Made by a program: the position numbers and the translations under genes
Part shown: one piece after another, positions 44,413 through 52,036 of the stretch
How positions within the stretch are numbered: position 1 is the first letter of the stretch
How the letters are laid out: each line of letters opens with the position of its first letter
Notes under the pieces: generated by a model
Seen by the model: only the letters and a program-made list of their open reading frames with translations
What the model was told of the DNA's origin: nothing
The model's database searches: none
Assembly: GCA_009779745.1 (NCBI GenBank)
Contig: WRDR01000001.1
Location: 1 to 64,000 of the forward strand
Reading direction: 5' to 3'
DNA from: Alphaproteobacteria bacterium
GTDB taxonomy: Bacteria > Pseudomonadota > Alphaproteobacteria > UBA9219
DNA: 64,000 bases

Positions 44413-45507
44413 ATGAATAAAATATCCAATAAAAACAAAGAGTTGCCCCGCCACTTAACTCGTTGTTTATTAAGGGTTTTTAGCTCTCTTATTGTCATTT
44501 TGGCACTGCTGATAACAGACGCACAAGCAGCAAACACTGCGAGAGCAGTATTAGATATGGGACACACAAAAGATGCAATGATATTCCCTACTGGAACAAC
44601 AGCAGAAAGACCTGAACCTCCGGAATTAGGAATGATAAGGTTTAATACTGACCTGAATATGTTTGAGGGGTATACTAAAAGAGGCTGGGTAGGATTGGGA
44701 ACACTAACACCCACACCCGGAAAAGTAACAGGCAAGTGCGGAAGCGCAAATGGGAGTATAGTAGCAAAAGAGCCTACAACGAATTTATGTGAAACCGGAA
44801 CACTGAGCATAGTGACTCCTGACAGAGGAGCATATATGTGGAGCTGTCTTGGCAGCGGCGGCGGTGAACACGCAGCATGTCTGGCACTCAGGCAAGAGAA
44901 TGGAACGTGCGGGATAACGCAGACAAACAATCAGGCGATTGATATGTCAAGTTTGAATGGAGGGGATTTGTGCAGTGAGGGGAGACTCACAGCAGCAGGA
45001 GTATCTGATAATCCTGATACGTGGACATGGACATGCAGAGGCACTAACGGCGGAACAAGCATTGATTGTACTCTGTCTAAGGCAATAACCGGTGTGTGCG
45101 GGAGTGCGAGTGGTGTGACTGTAACTGCGGCTCCAACGGCAAATCTCTGCTCTGTCGGAACGGCAAGCGGAGTAACAACTAACACCACGACTTATACATG
45201 GTCATGTACCGGAATGTATGGAGGGAATAATGTAAATTGCTCGGCTCCGAGGATGTTGGCTGGGGCGTGCGGCGTGGGTGGATGGGTACCTAATTGGGGG
45301 GCGATAACTGCCACATCGTACTACTGCAATGGTTCCAATATTTGTGGTTACGCCTGCTCGGTTGGTACATTCGTTAGCAGACGCTCGAATAGTAACTGTG
45401 TGGCATGGAACTGTCAGGGAGTGAACGGAGGAGCAACATCAGTGAAATGTCGTGCGTGGGGATCCGGACTCCCGTGTACTGATTGTTCCTCCTACTGTCC
45501 TCCATAA
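44413..45507 (+). CDS. secreted Cys-rich repeat protein
   Basis: 364 residues. After an unusually long N-region, a signal peptide (FSSLIVILALLITDAQA) leads to a segment like phage-tail or surface-fibre C-regions (FPTGTTAERPEPPELGMIRFNTDLNMFEGYTKRGWVGLG), then about five repeats of ~45 residues, each with 'CGsA.G......PT.NLCs.GT......tWtC.G..GG....C'. Two Cys pairs per repeat suggest disulphide-stapled modules outside the cell. The same module occurs once in the broken gene at 26-895. Possible adhesin or filament protein; no name is safe. Confidence 0.75.
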   Translation: MNKISNKNKELPRHLTRCLLRVFSSLIVILALLITDAQAANTARAVLDMGHTKDAMIFPTGTTAERPEPPELGMIRFNTDLNMFEGYTKRGWVGLGTLTPTPGKVTGKCGSANGSIVAKEPTTNLCETGTLSIVTPDRGAYMWSCLGSGGGEHAACLALRQENGTCGITQTNNQAIDMSSLNGGDLCSEGRLTAAGVSDNPDTWTWTCRGTNGGTSIDCTLSKAITGVCGSASGVTVTAAPTANLCSVGTASGVTTNTTTYTWSCTGMYGGNNVNCSAPRMLAGACGVGGWVPNWGAITATSYYCNGSNICGYACSVGTFVSRRSNSNCVAWNCQGVNGGATSVKCRAWGSGLPCTDCSSYCPP

Positions 45508-45582
45508 GGGGAATACGCGCTAATTCTACACTCCACATTTTTATACTAGCTTCCCAAAGACTTTGCTGTTAATGTTCAAGAG

Positions 45583-46953
45583 ATGAACGACTCTTTACAA
45601 AAGCAATCTGTTTTCTCTGTTGGCAGCAGGCGGGTGCCTTTATTGCTCAGAATAAAAAGAATCTTGCCTAAGAGTCTTTTCGGCAGAACTCTGCTTATTT
45701 TCATAGCGCCTGCCTTCATCATTCTCGTTCTTGCTGCTTATGTCTTCTTTGCCAGGCACTGGTTGGTTGTCACAAAAGGCATGACTGATTCTTTGGCAGG
45801 AGATGTCTCTTTCATCGTCTCTTTAGTAGAACAGGATTATAACTTTCAAAACTGGAATCAGATATCGGAGCTCGCAGAAAAGAACATGGGGATTACACTC
45901 TCTTTTCAGCGCGCGGAAACGCTCTTAGACAGGTCTAACTCAGGAGGTCCTGTAGGAGTCATGCTCAAAAGAGCTCTGGCAGACAAGTTGCAGAATTATT
46001 TTTCTTCAGATTTAAAGCATGAGAGAGGACTCGTTGTTATAAGAGTGCAAATCCCGCAAGGAGTGCTCTCTTTTGCAGCATCGGACAGAAAAGTGTACTC
46101 TCCTACGACACAGGTATTCATTATATTCTGGGCTGGCACTTCCGTTCTTATGACTCTGATAGCCTTGCTCTTCATGCGGAATCAGATAAAGCCTATAAGA
46201 CAGCTCGCTTTGTTTGCAGAACAGATCGGCAAGGGCAGTTACTCTTCCACTATGAATATAGCGGGTGCTACGGAGGTGCGTAAGGCTATAACTTCCGTGA
46301 TGCTCATGAAGGACAGGCTGAGGCGGCAGATTCATCAAAGAACCGCTATGCTGGCGGGAGTGTCTCATGATTTGAGGACGCCGCTTACGAGAATGCGCCT
46401 CCAGCTCGAGATGATGCCCAAATCGCAGGAGACTAAGGATATACTGGAGGACGTGTCGGAAATGGAGCAGATGCTGAATGCGTATCTGGCGTTTGCTAAA
46501 GGAGAAGAGAGTTCCGAAGCTCCTGACGCCGTAGACGTTAAAGAGCTTTTGGAAGAAGTAGCCTCTTCTGCGAAAAGAGTCAGCAACAACGTAGAGCTTT
46601 CTGTGAAAGGTGATATTAAAATCATAGCGCGCAGGAATTCGATGAAAAGATGCGTGACTAATCTTTTGGAGAATGCTTTGCGGTACGGCACCAAAGCCAG
46701 TATTTATGCGGAGGCCGGCGATAAGGTAGTGTCAATAGTCATTGACGATAACGGATCCGGAATACCGTATGACATGAGAGAAGAAATTTTCAAGCCGTTC
46801 GTGAGGCTGGAGGATTCTAGGAATTCCGATACCGGAGGCGTAGGTTTGGGACTATCCATAGCAAGAGACATTGCCAGAAGCCACGGCGGAGACATCTCTT
46901 TAAGCGACAGTCCTTTGGGGGGATTACGGGCTAAATTGTGGGTGCCGGTTTGA
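45583..46953 (+). CDS. EnvZ-type sensor histidine kinase, orphan
   Basis: 456 residues. Membrane segment FGRTLLIFIAPAFIILVLAAYVFF (~35-58), periplasmic region ~60-180, second segment VFIIFWAGTSVLMTLIALLFM, HAMP (NQIKPIRQLALFAEQIGKGSYS), HisKA with H in LAGVSHDLRTPLTRMRLQLEMM, HATPase with N box NLLENALRYG and G boxes IDDNGSGIPYDMREEIFKPF and GGVGLGLSIARDIARSHGG. The H-box resembles the EnvZ/PetR-partner family. No response regulator is adjacent, so the partner is elsewhere. Confidence 0.9.
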   Translation: MNDSLQKQSVFSVGSRRVPLLLRIKRILPKSLFGRTLLIFIAPAFIILVLAAYVFFARHWLVVTKGMTDSLAGDVSFIVSLVEQDYNFQNWNQISELAEKNMGITLSFQRAETLLDRSNSGGPVGVMLKRALADKLQNYFSSDLKHERGLVVIRVQIPQGVLSFAASDRKVYSPTTQVFIIFWAGTSVLMTLIALLFMRNQIKPIRQLALFAEQIGKGSYSSTMNIAGATEVRKAITSVMLMKDRLRRQIHQRTAMLAGVSHDLRTPLTRMRLQLEMMPKSQETKDILEDVSEMEQMLNAYLAFAKGEESSEAPDAVDVKELLEEVASSAKRVSNNVELSVKGDIKIIARRNSMKRCVTNLLENALRYGTKASIYAEAGDKVVSIVIDDNGSGIPYDMREEIFKPFVRLEDSRNSDTGGVGLGLSIARDIARSHGGDISLSDSPLGGLRAKLWVPV

Positions 46954-46967
46954 ATTAATTAATAAAT

Positions 46968-47008
46968 AATAATGCAGAAATAAAATATTTAATCATTTCT
47001 GCATTATT
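46968..47008. terminator. bidirectional hairpin between kinase and XRE gene
   Basis: AATAATGCAGAAAT (46968-46981) pairs with ATTTCTGCATTATT (46995-47008). It lies between the convergent kinase and XRE genes. Confidence 0.55.
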
Positions 47009-47666
47009 ATCTATTATTTACAGGTACTGCCTGATCCCAAAGCAGCATGAATTGTTTTCTGTATGCAGTTGCTATGGAGGGAATGTTGTGTACTACAATA
47101 GTCGGAGCTGGTTCTGTTCTGAAAGAGGCAATAGCAAGCCTTCCTCCGTATGAATAAAAAGAAACGTCTGTGAAAAAATCCTGAGTCATGCTTCTGTACT
47201 CAAGATAATCTAAGCGGACATCGGGCATGGTTGCGCTGTTAAGCAGATGATAGCCTTTCATATCTTTTCTCGAAGAAATAAGACTTTTCATTCTTTCATT
47301 ATGTATATCGTAATACTCGCCCATGTACTGCATAAAGGTTTCCTCAACAGGACCGGTTTGTAAAAATATACCGCCTTGTTTTGCAAGCACGCTGTACAGG
47401 TTATCAGAGAAATCCCATAAACCCTTTTGACCTTTGTAAACAGCTACTGTTTGAGGGCGCAGATACACTCCGGATTCTTCTGTGAATTCCACGCCGTTTT
47501 CGCCGAATATTTTTCTTATTTCTTGTAAAGTGCCCGGCTGCGGGCGGACGCTTCCGCTTTCTATCTTTTTAACAACATCATTAGTCAATCCTAATTGCTC
47601 TGCCAGTTCCGAAACATTCCAAAGCAAAAGCCCCCTTGCTGCGCTTATTTGACGGCCTATGTGCAT
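47007..47666 (-). CDS. XRE-family regulator with conserved C-terminal domain (copy 1)
   Basis: 219 residues. An N-terminal helix-turn-helix (IGRQISAARGLLLWNVSELAEQLGLTNDVVKKIESGSVRPQPGTLQEIRKIF) is followed by a ~150-residue domain of unknown fold (GVEFTEESGVYL ... FYSYGGRLAIASFRTEPAPTIVVHNIPSIATAYRKQFMLLWDQA). The same architecture is found in the gene at 48671-49324, and the two align over their full length. The start overlaps the stop of the EgtD-like gene by 10 bases, with AAGGA before ATG. Last gene of a three-gene operon. Confidence 0.8.
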   Translation of the reverse strand: MHIGRQISAARGLLLWNVSELAEQLGLTNDVVKKIESGSVRPQPGTLQEIRKIFGENGVEFTEESGVYLRPQTVAVYKGQKGLWDFSDNLYSVLAKQGGIFLQTGPVEETFMQYMGEYYDIHNERMKSLISSRKDMKGYHLLNSATMPDVRLDYLEYRSMTQDFFTDVSFYSYGGRLAIASFRTEPAPTIVVHNIPSIATAYRKQFMLLWDQAVPVNNR

Positions 47667-48652
47667 TTCTGTTCCTTTTTTAAAAGATATAATCTTACTG
47701 TATCAGGTTCCTTTTGCCAATACTGAACTACAGATAGTCCGGCTTTTCTTGCGCATTCCTCAAAAGTAAAAGGTTTAAATCTATAAGAATTATGTATATG
47801 AAACGAGTCGCCTTTGGAAATCCAAACTTCTTTTCCTGCTATTTTAAAACGCTGGTTTTTGGTTGCCATTGCTGTATGCGCCAGCAAACTGCTTTCTGGA
47901 ATCCAAACAGGTTTGTACTCAAAAGCATCTGGCTCAAAATTTTTCATCGGCAGTTCTACATTCATTCTGTAAAAAAGACTAAGCAAAAGATCATCAACAA
48001 CTTGATGGCTATAATATTTAATGTTTGTATTTCCATTCTGGCAAACATCTGTTGTAATCATCATATAACTGTCATCAGGCAAAAAAGAAGACAAGTTGCT
48101 TAAAGCGGATGTCAGTTTTTCCTTAGGCTCATAAGAAGTAATAGGGGACGGAATATTACCAATAGTCATTCCCAATAATACCCCTATTGCAGGGGTGTCT
48201 GTCACCAATTCCGACTCTTTGAAAAAATCTAAATTCCTATACTCAAATTTACAATTAGGAAATTTTTCTTTTACTAATTTTTTCCCTATATCTTGAACAT
48301 TAGGATTAACATCTATAGCAACATAATTAGGACATTCAAATGTTGACAATAAAGATTCTGCATCTTTCATTGTCCCGGGACCAAATTCTACAATAGTCCG
48401 GTCCTTGCCCAGAATGTCGGATAATGGAGGAAGGCTATACTGTAAAAGAGCGTCTTCTCGTGTTACCAAACCGCTGGCTACCCAATCGTGCCAGTCAGTA
48501 ATTCCTCGATAAGTATCATCCTGAATATCATAATCGTAGAGAAAACAACCCATATGCCCGAATTGGATTTTAAAAAACCAGTCCTCAGTCGCTTCTAAAA
48601 AGCTGGAATCTTCAGCAACAACTTTTTCAGATAGTTTAGCTTGCGGCATCAT
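47657..48652 (-). CDS. EgtD-like SAM methyltransferase
   Basis: 331 residues matching the histidine-specific methyltransferase family (EgtD/Methyltransf_33). Motif I TIVEFGPGTMKDAESLLS, motif II YVAIDVNPNVQDIGKKL, the motif LLGMTIGNIPSP (EgtD: GSTIGNF), and a C-terminal domain ending FTFEECARKAGLSVVQYWQ. EgtD trimethylates the histidine amino group in ergothioneine synthesis, but no EgtB or EgtC homologue is in this window, so the substrate is open. It lies between two paralogous XRE regulators (18-base gap before, 10-base overlap after), an unusual arrangement. Confidence 0.75.
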   Translation of the reverse strand: MMPQAKLSEKVVAEDSSFLEATEDWFFKIQFGHMGCFLYDYDIQDDTYRGITDWHDWVASGLVTREDALLQYSLPPLSDILGKDRTIVEFGPGTMKDAESLLSTFECPNYVAIDVNPNVQDIGKKLVKEKFPNCKFEYRNLDFFKESELVTDTPAIGVLLGMTIGNIPSPITSYEPKEKLTSALSNLSSFLPDDSYMMITTDVCQNGNTNIKYYSHQVVDDLLLSLFYRMNVELPMKNFEPDAFEYKPVWIPESSLLAHTAMATKNQRFKIAGKEVWISKGDSFHIHNSYRFKPFTFEECARKAGLSVVQYWQKEPDTVRLYLLKKEQKCT

Positions 48653-48670
48653 GATTTTTATCTTTCATAG

Positions 48671-49324
48671 CTATACAGGTTCTGCCTGTTCCCAAAAAAA
48701 ATCAAATTGTTTTCTATATCCTTCAGTAAGTTCCGGTATCTTATGTGTTACTATAAAGGGCGAAGGGACAGTTTGAGAAGTGATAATGGCAAGCCTGTCT
48801 CCATACAGATAAAAATTAACAGAACCAAAAATATCTTGCGGCAAATAGCGATACTGAGTATAGCCGCCGCATTCTTTTATAGTGCCTTCTTTTTTATATA
48901 ATAGAGCACGCACACATACATCTTTTCTCGCGTTTGCTAACTTTGTCATTCTTTCCGCATGAACAAAAATGTACTCACCCATATTGGATGTAAAAAAGCT
49001 GTCATCACCTGTTTGTAAAATATCACCGTTGCCATTGTTGGATACATAATTATATACATCATCGAAGAATTCCCGCAATCCGTCCGGCCCTTTTAACACA
49101 GTTATATTTTCCGGCTTAAAACGAACTCCGAAATTTTCCGTGAACTCTACGCCGTTTTCGTCAAACACTTTTTGAATTTCTTTCAGCGTGTTTGCCTGAG
49201 GCTGAACTACGCTTTCTTCTATTCTTTTGAGCGTATCCTTGGTAAGCCCTGTCTTATCCGAAAACTCGGAAATATTCCACAACAAAAGATTTCTGGCGGC
49301 ACTTATTTGGCGACCTATAGACAT
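48671..49324 (-). CDS. XRE-family regulator with conserved C-terminal domain (copy 2)
   Basis: 217 residues, a paralogue of the protein at 47007-47666: IGRQISAARNLLLWNISEFSDKTGLTKDTLKRIEE for the HTH, and NFYLYGDRLAIITSQTVPSPFIVTHKIPELTEGYRKQFDFFWEQAEP at the C-terminus. The shared C-domain may sense a ligand. First gene of the operon. Upstream are two 26-bp direct repeats 61 bases apart (49411, 49472) that could be its operators. Confidence 0.8.
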   Translation of the reverse strand: MSIGRQISAARNLLLWNISEFSDKTGLTKDTLKRIEESVVQPQANTLKEIQKVFDENGVEFTENFGVRFKPENITVLKGPDGLREFFDDVYNYVSNNGNGDILQTGDDSFFTSNMGEYIFVHAERMTKLANARKDVCVRALLYKKEGTIKECGGYTQYRYLPQDIFGSVNFYLYGDRLAIITSQTVPSPFIVTHKIPELTEGYRKQFDFFWEQAEPV

Positions 49325-49410
49325 AACTTTTGACTCTCTTTATGGTTAATATTTTATTACAACTATTATAACCCTTAACTCTTCATTAATAAAGGCTTCT
49401 CTTTTGCCTA

Positions 49411-49497
49411 AAAAGTAAGATTTTTTATCACGCTTTTGTACAAAAAGCAAACAAAGAATATACTTTCATGCAAAAGTATGATTTTTTATATTGCTTT
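49411..49497. promoter_or_regulatory. two direct repeats upstream of the XRE-EgtD-XRE operon
   Basis: Copies at 49411-49436 and 49472-49497 share AAAAGTAAGATTTTTTATC-type sequence and end in CGCTTT/TGCTTT, 61 bases apart (about six helical turns). The bases between contain GCTTTTGTACAAAAAGC, and the second copy is joined by TACTTT...AAAGTA; both are near-palindromic. Probably operator or activator sites in the shared spacer of the operon and the small gene at 49595. Confidence 0.6.
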
Positions 49498-49594
49498 CAG
49501 TCCTATTTTCGGATAGTATCGCTTATGTTAGAGTGATTGTTATATATAATTTATTAACTATTTATTTTAAAAATTTTATAAGGGAAATATAACC

Positions 49595-49816
49595 ATGCAG
49601 TCAAATAATACAGATGATACTTGTCTTAATAATAGAGAACTGACCTCTGTTCTTGCTTTAGTCTCTTACGTAGCTCATGCTAAAAACTGTGATGAAGGCG
49701 TTGTTTTGTCTCTTGTGCAGCAGCATCTCGATATTAATAGCGTAAACAGCATTCATACTGATGATTATAACAAGGCAATCCATTTCCTTATAGATATGGC
49801 TCCGGTTGCTGCTTAA
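49595..49816 (+). CDS. small hypothetical protein divergent from the XRE operon
   Basis: 73 residues, acidic, no signal peptide (RELTSVLALVSYVAHAKNCDEGVVLSLVQQHLDI). ATG after AGGGAAATATAACC. It starts 270 bases from the divergent XRE gene, sharing the spacer with the direct repeats, so it could be a regulated target. No family recognised. Confidence 0.55.
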   Translation: MQSNNTDDTCLNNRELTSVLALVSYVAHAKNCDEGVVLSLVQQHLDINSVNSIHTDDYNKAIHFLIDMAPVAA

Positions 49817-49905
49817 CTTTGCGTTTGATTTTTTGGTAAATTTGTCTCACCATGTAAAAACGAATCATAGTTAATAGTTTTTACTGAACGCCGACAGACT
49901 TTGCC

Positions 49906-50724
49906 ATGAAAAATATCCTTATATGCAATCTAAAATTCTTAATCCTTTTGCTTTTAGCAGCCGGCTTTTCTTCGGATGCGGCTGCTCAGGCGTACTATCC
50001 GTCCGGGAACAGAGCCGACAGAGTTGAAACAATCTCTACTAATCATGTCGGTACTGAGATGAGGGTGTCCGCTTTAGAGAGCGAACTAAGAAACATGAAC
50101 GGCAGGCTGGAGCACATGGAATTCGCTATCAGAAGTTTAGAGCAGATTCTCCAGCGTATGCAGAATGACTATGAAAGCAGATTGGCAATATTAGAGAACG
50201 CAGGCTCAGCTTCTGCCGCCGCTATTCATGCCTTGCAGATGCAGGCGCAGTCGTATCAAGAGAATCCGGCGGAAACAGAGCACCAGCAAGAGGTTATTCC
50301 GTTATCGCCTCCTGTTGCCGAACCCAGCAAACCGCTCACTGCGCAGCAGCAGTACGACCAAGCAATGGCTTTGCTTAAAGAGGGCAGGTACTCTGAAGCG
50401 GAAAAAACCTTTAAGACCTTTATCAATAAAAACCCTAAAAGTAATCTGGTCAGCAATGCAAGGTACTGGTACGCAGAAGCTATATACGCTCAGAATAGAT
50501 ACGATGAGGCTGCTGTTGCATTTAGGGATTCATTTCAGCAAAATCCAAAAGGAGGCAAAGCTCCAGATAGTTTGCTGAAGCTGGGATTATCGTTGTCTGC
50601 TCTTAAAGAGGTGTCTGATGCGTGCATAACTCTGAAGGCTGTCAAACAGAAGTTTCCGGATGCATCTAAGACTGTGAGAGACAGGGCTGATAAAGAGATA
50701 ATTAGATTGAAGTGTCCGAAGTAA
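49906..50724 (+). CDS. cpoB: cell-division coordinator CpoB (YbgF)
   Basis: 272 residues. Signal peptide (ILLLLAAGFSSDAAAQ), a coiled-coil segment (VGTEMRVSALESELRNMNGRLEHMEFAIRSLEQ), then a C-terminal TPR region with QQQYDQAMALLKEGRYSEAEKTFKTFINKNPKSNL ... ARYWYAEAIYAQNRYDEAAVAFRDSF. Part of the Tol-Pal envelope constriction machinery. In many Alphaproteobacteria it is followed by tilS, as here (16-base gap); tolB/pal are not in the window. Confidence 0.9.
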   Translation: MKNILICNLKFLILLLLAAGFSSDAAAQAYYPSGNRADRVETISTNHVGTEMRVSALESELRNMNGRLEHMEFAIRSLEQILQRMQNDYESRLAILENAGSASAAAIHALQMQAQSYQENPAETEHQQEVIPLSPPVAEPSKPLTAQQQYDQAMALLKEGRYSEAEKTFKTFINKNPKSNLVSNARYWYAEAIYAQNRYDEAAVAFRDSFQQNPKGGKAPDSLLKLGLSLSALKEVSDACITLKAVKQKFPDASKTVRDRADKEIIRLKCPK

Positions 50725-50740
50725 AAAGGAATCTGCGGCA

Positions 50741-52036
50741 ATGGATAAGCAAGAGATTTCAGATCTGATAACCTCTTGCTGTGATGAGGGCGGGATTTCA
50801 TCTGCCGGAGTAATAGCAATAGCCGTATCAGGAGGCGCAGACAGCATGGCACTTGCGCACTGCATGAAAGAGTGGAACAGGAAAGCAAGGCTGGTAGGGA
50901 TAATCGTAGATCATAAGCTGAGAGCGGAGTCTTCTGAAGAGGCGAAAACTGTTGCGGGGAGGCTTGAGCATATGGGGATAGAGGCAAGAGTTCTCGAGTT
51001 AAAGCATGACGGCATAACAGCAAGAGTGCATGAGACTGCAAGAGAGGGACGCTACGAGTTATTGATTGAAGAGTGCAAAAAGCTTGGAGCTTCGCATCTG
51101 TTCATAGCGCATCATGCAGATGATAATGCGGAGACTGTGCTGATGAGGATTGCGAAAGGCAGCGGCACAAAAGGACTCGCAGGCATACCGAAAATAACAA
51201 TGCGGAAAGGGATAAAATTCATAAGACCGCTGTTGGAGGTCTCTAAAGACAGGCTTATTCAGGTGTGCAAAGAAGCCGGAGTAGAGTATGTTACGGATCC
51301 CAGCAACGAGAAAGAAAAGTACGCAAGAGGGCGGCTAAGAAAACTGAAGCCGCTGCTGGAGAAAGAAGGGCTGACCAAAGAGAGTCTCCTGAAACTCGCC
51401 TCAAGAGCAAGGGAAGACAGCGAGGCACTGGAAAAGATAACCGGGTATTTTCTGTCAGAGAACGCTGTGCTGAAGTTAAGCGGAACCATAGATATTAAGC
51501 GCAAGGGACTGCAAGAGGCACCTTTGGCAATAGCTGTAAGAGCTATTAGCCGGGGGCTTCGGACTGTGCATTTTTCCGAATATCCTCCAAGACACGATTC
51601 TGTCATGAAATTGTATGATGATGTCATGAGAGAAACAGAAGAAGCAATAGTGAAAACTCTTAACGAGTGCCTTATAGTGATTTCTAAAAAGTGGGTGAAA
51701 ATAATAAGAGAGGCTTCTCTTATTAAAGAAAAAATTCCTGCAGCCGGCAACACGGAGATATTGTGGGACAACAGGTGGCTCGTAAAAATAGGAGATGTGC
51801 CCATAGAAAAAGGTGCGTTTATAACTAAGCTGGACAATCCGAAAAAGAAGATTGTAAAAGAATTGTGTCCTAATCTTTTTAAACAAGTGCCGCACGGCAG
51901 AGAAAGGGCAAGCCTTCCGGTTATACGTACAGACGAAAAGATACTATATATACCGTCTTTTGACTGTAAAGATGCTGTCAGTATGCGGTTTGTTTCTGAT
52001 TTTGGTGAAGGAGTGGGATATGGAACCTCCGTATAA
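50741..52036 (+). CDS. tilS: tRNA(Ile)-lysidine synthetase
   Basis: 431 residues. PP-loop VIAIAVSGGADSMALAHCM, then LFIAHHADDNAETVLMRIAKGSGTKGL and a C-terminal region ending near FVSDFGEGVGYG. It puts lysidine at C34 of tRNA-Ile(CAU), an essential decoding step. Usual neighbours are cpoB upstream and ftsH downstream. Here the next gene is the pseudokinase, whose ATG (52020) lies within the tilS tail. Confidence 0.93.
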   Translation: MDKQEISDLITSCCDEGGISSAGVIAIAVSGGADSMALAHCMKEWNRKARLVGIIVDHKLRAESSEEAKTVAGRLEHMGIEARVLELKHDGITARVHETAREGRYELLIEECKKLGASHLFIAHHADDNAETVLMRIAKGSGTKGLAGIPKITMRKGIKFIRPLLEVSKDRLIQVCKEAGVEYVTDPSNEKEKYARGRLRKLKPLLEKEGLTKESLLKLASRAREDSEALEKITGYFLSENAVLKLSGTIDIKRKGLQEAPLAIAVRAISRGLRTVHFSEYPPRHDSVMKLYDDVMRETEEAIVKTLNECLIVISKKWVKIIREASLIKEKIPAAGNTEILWDNRWLVKIGDVPIEKGAFITKLDNPKKKIVKELCPNLFKQVPHGRERASLPVIRTDEKILYIPSFDCKDAVSMRFVSDFGEGVGYGTSV

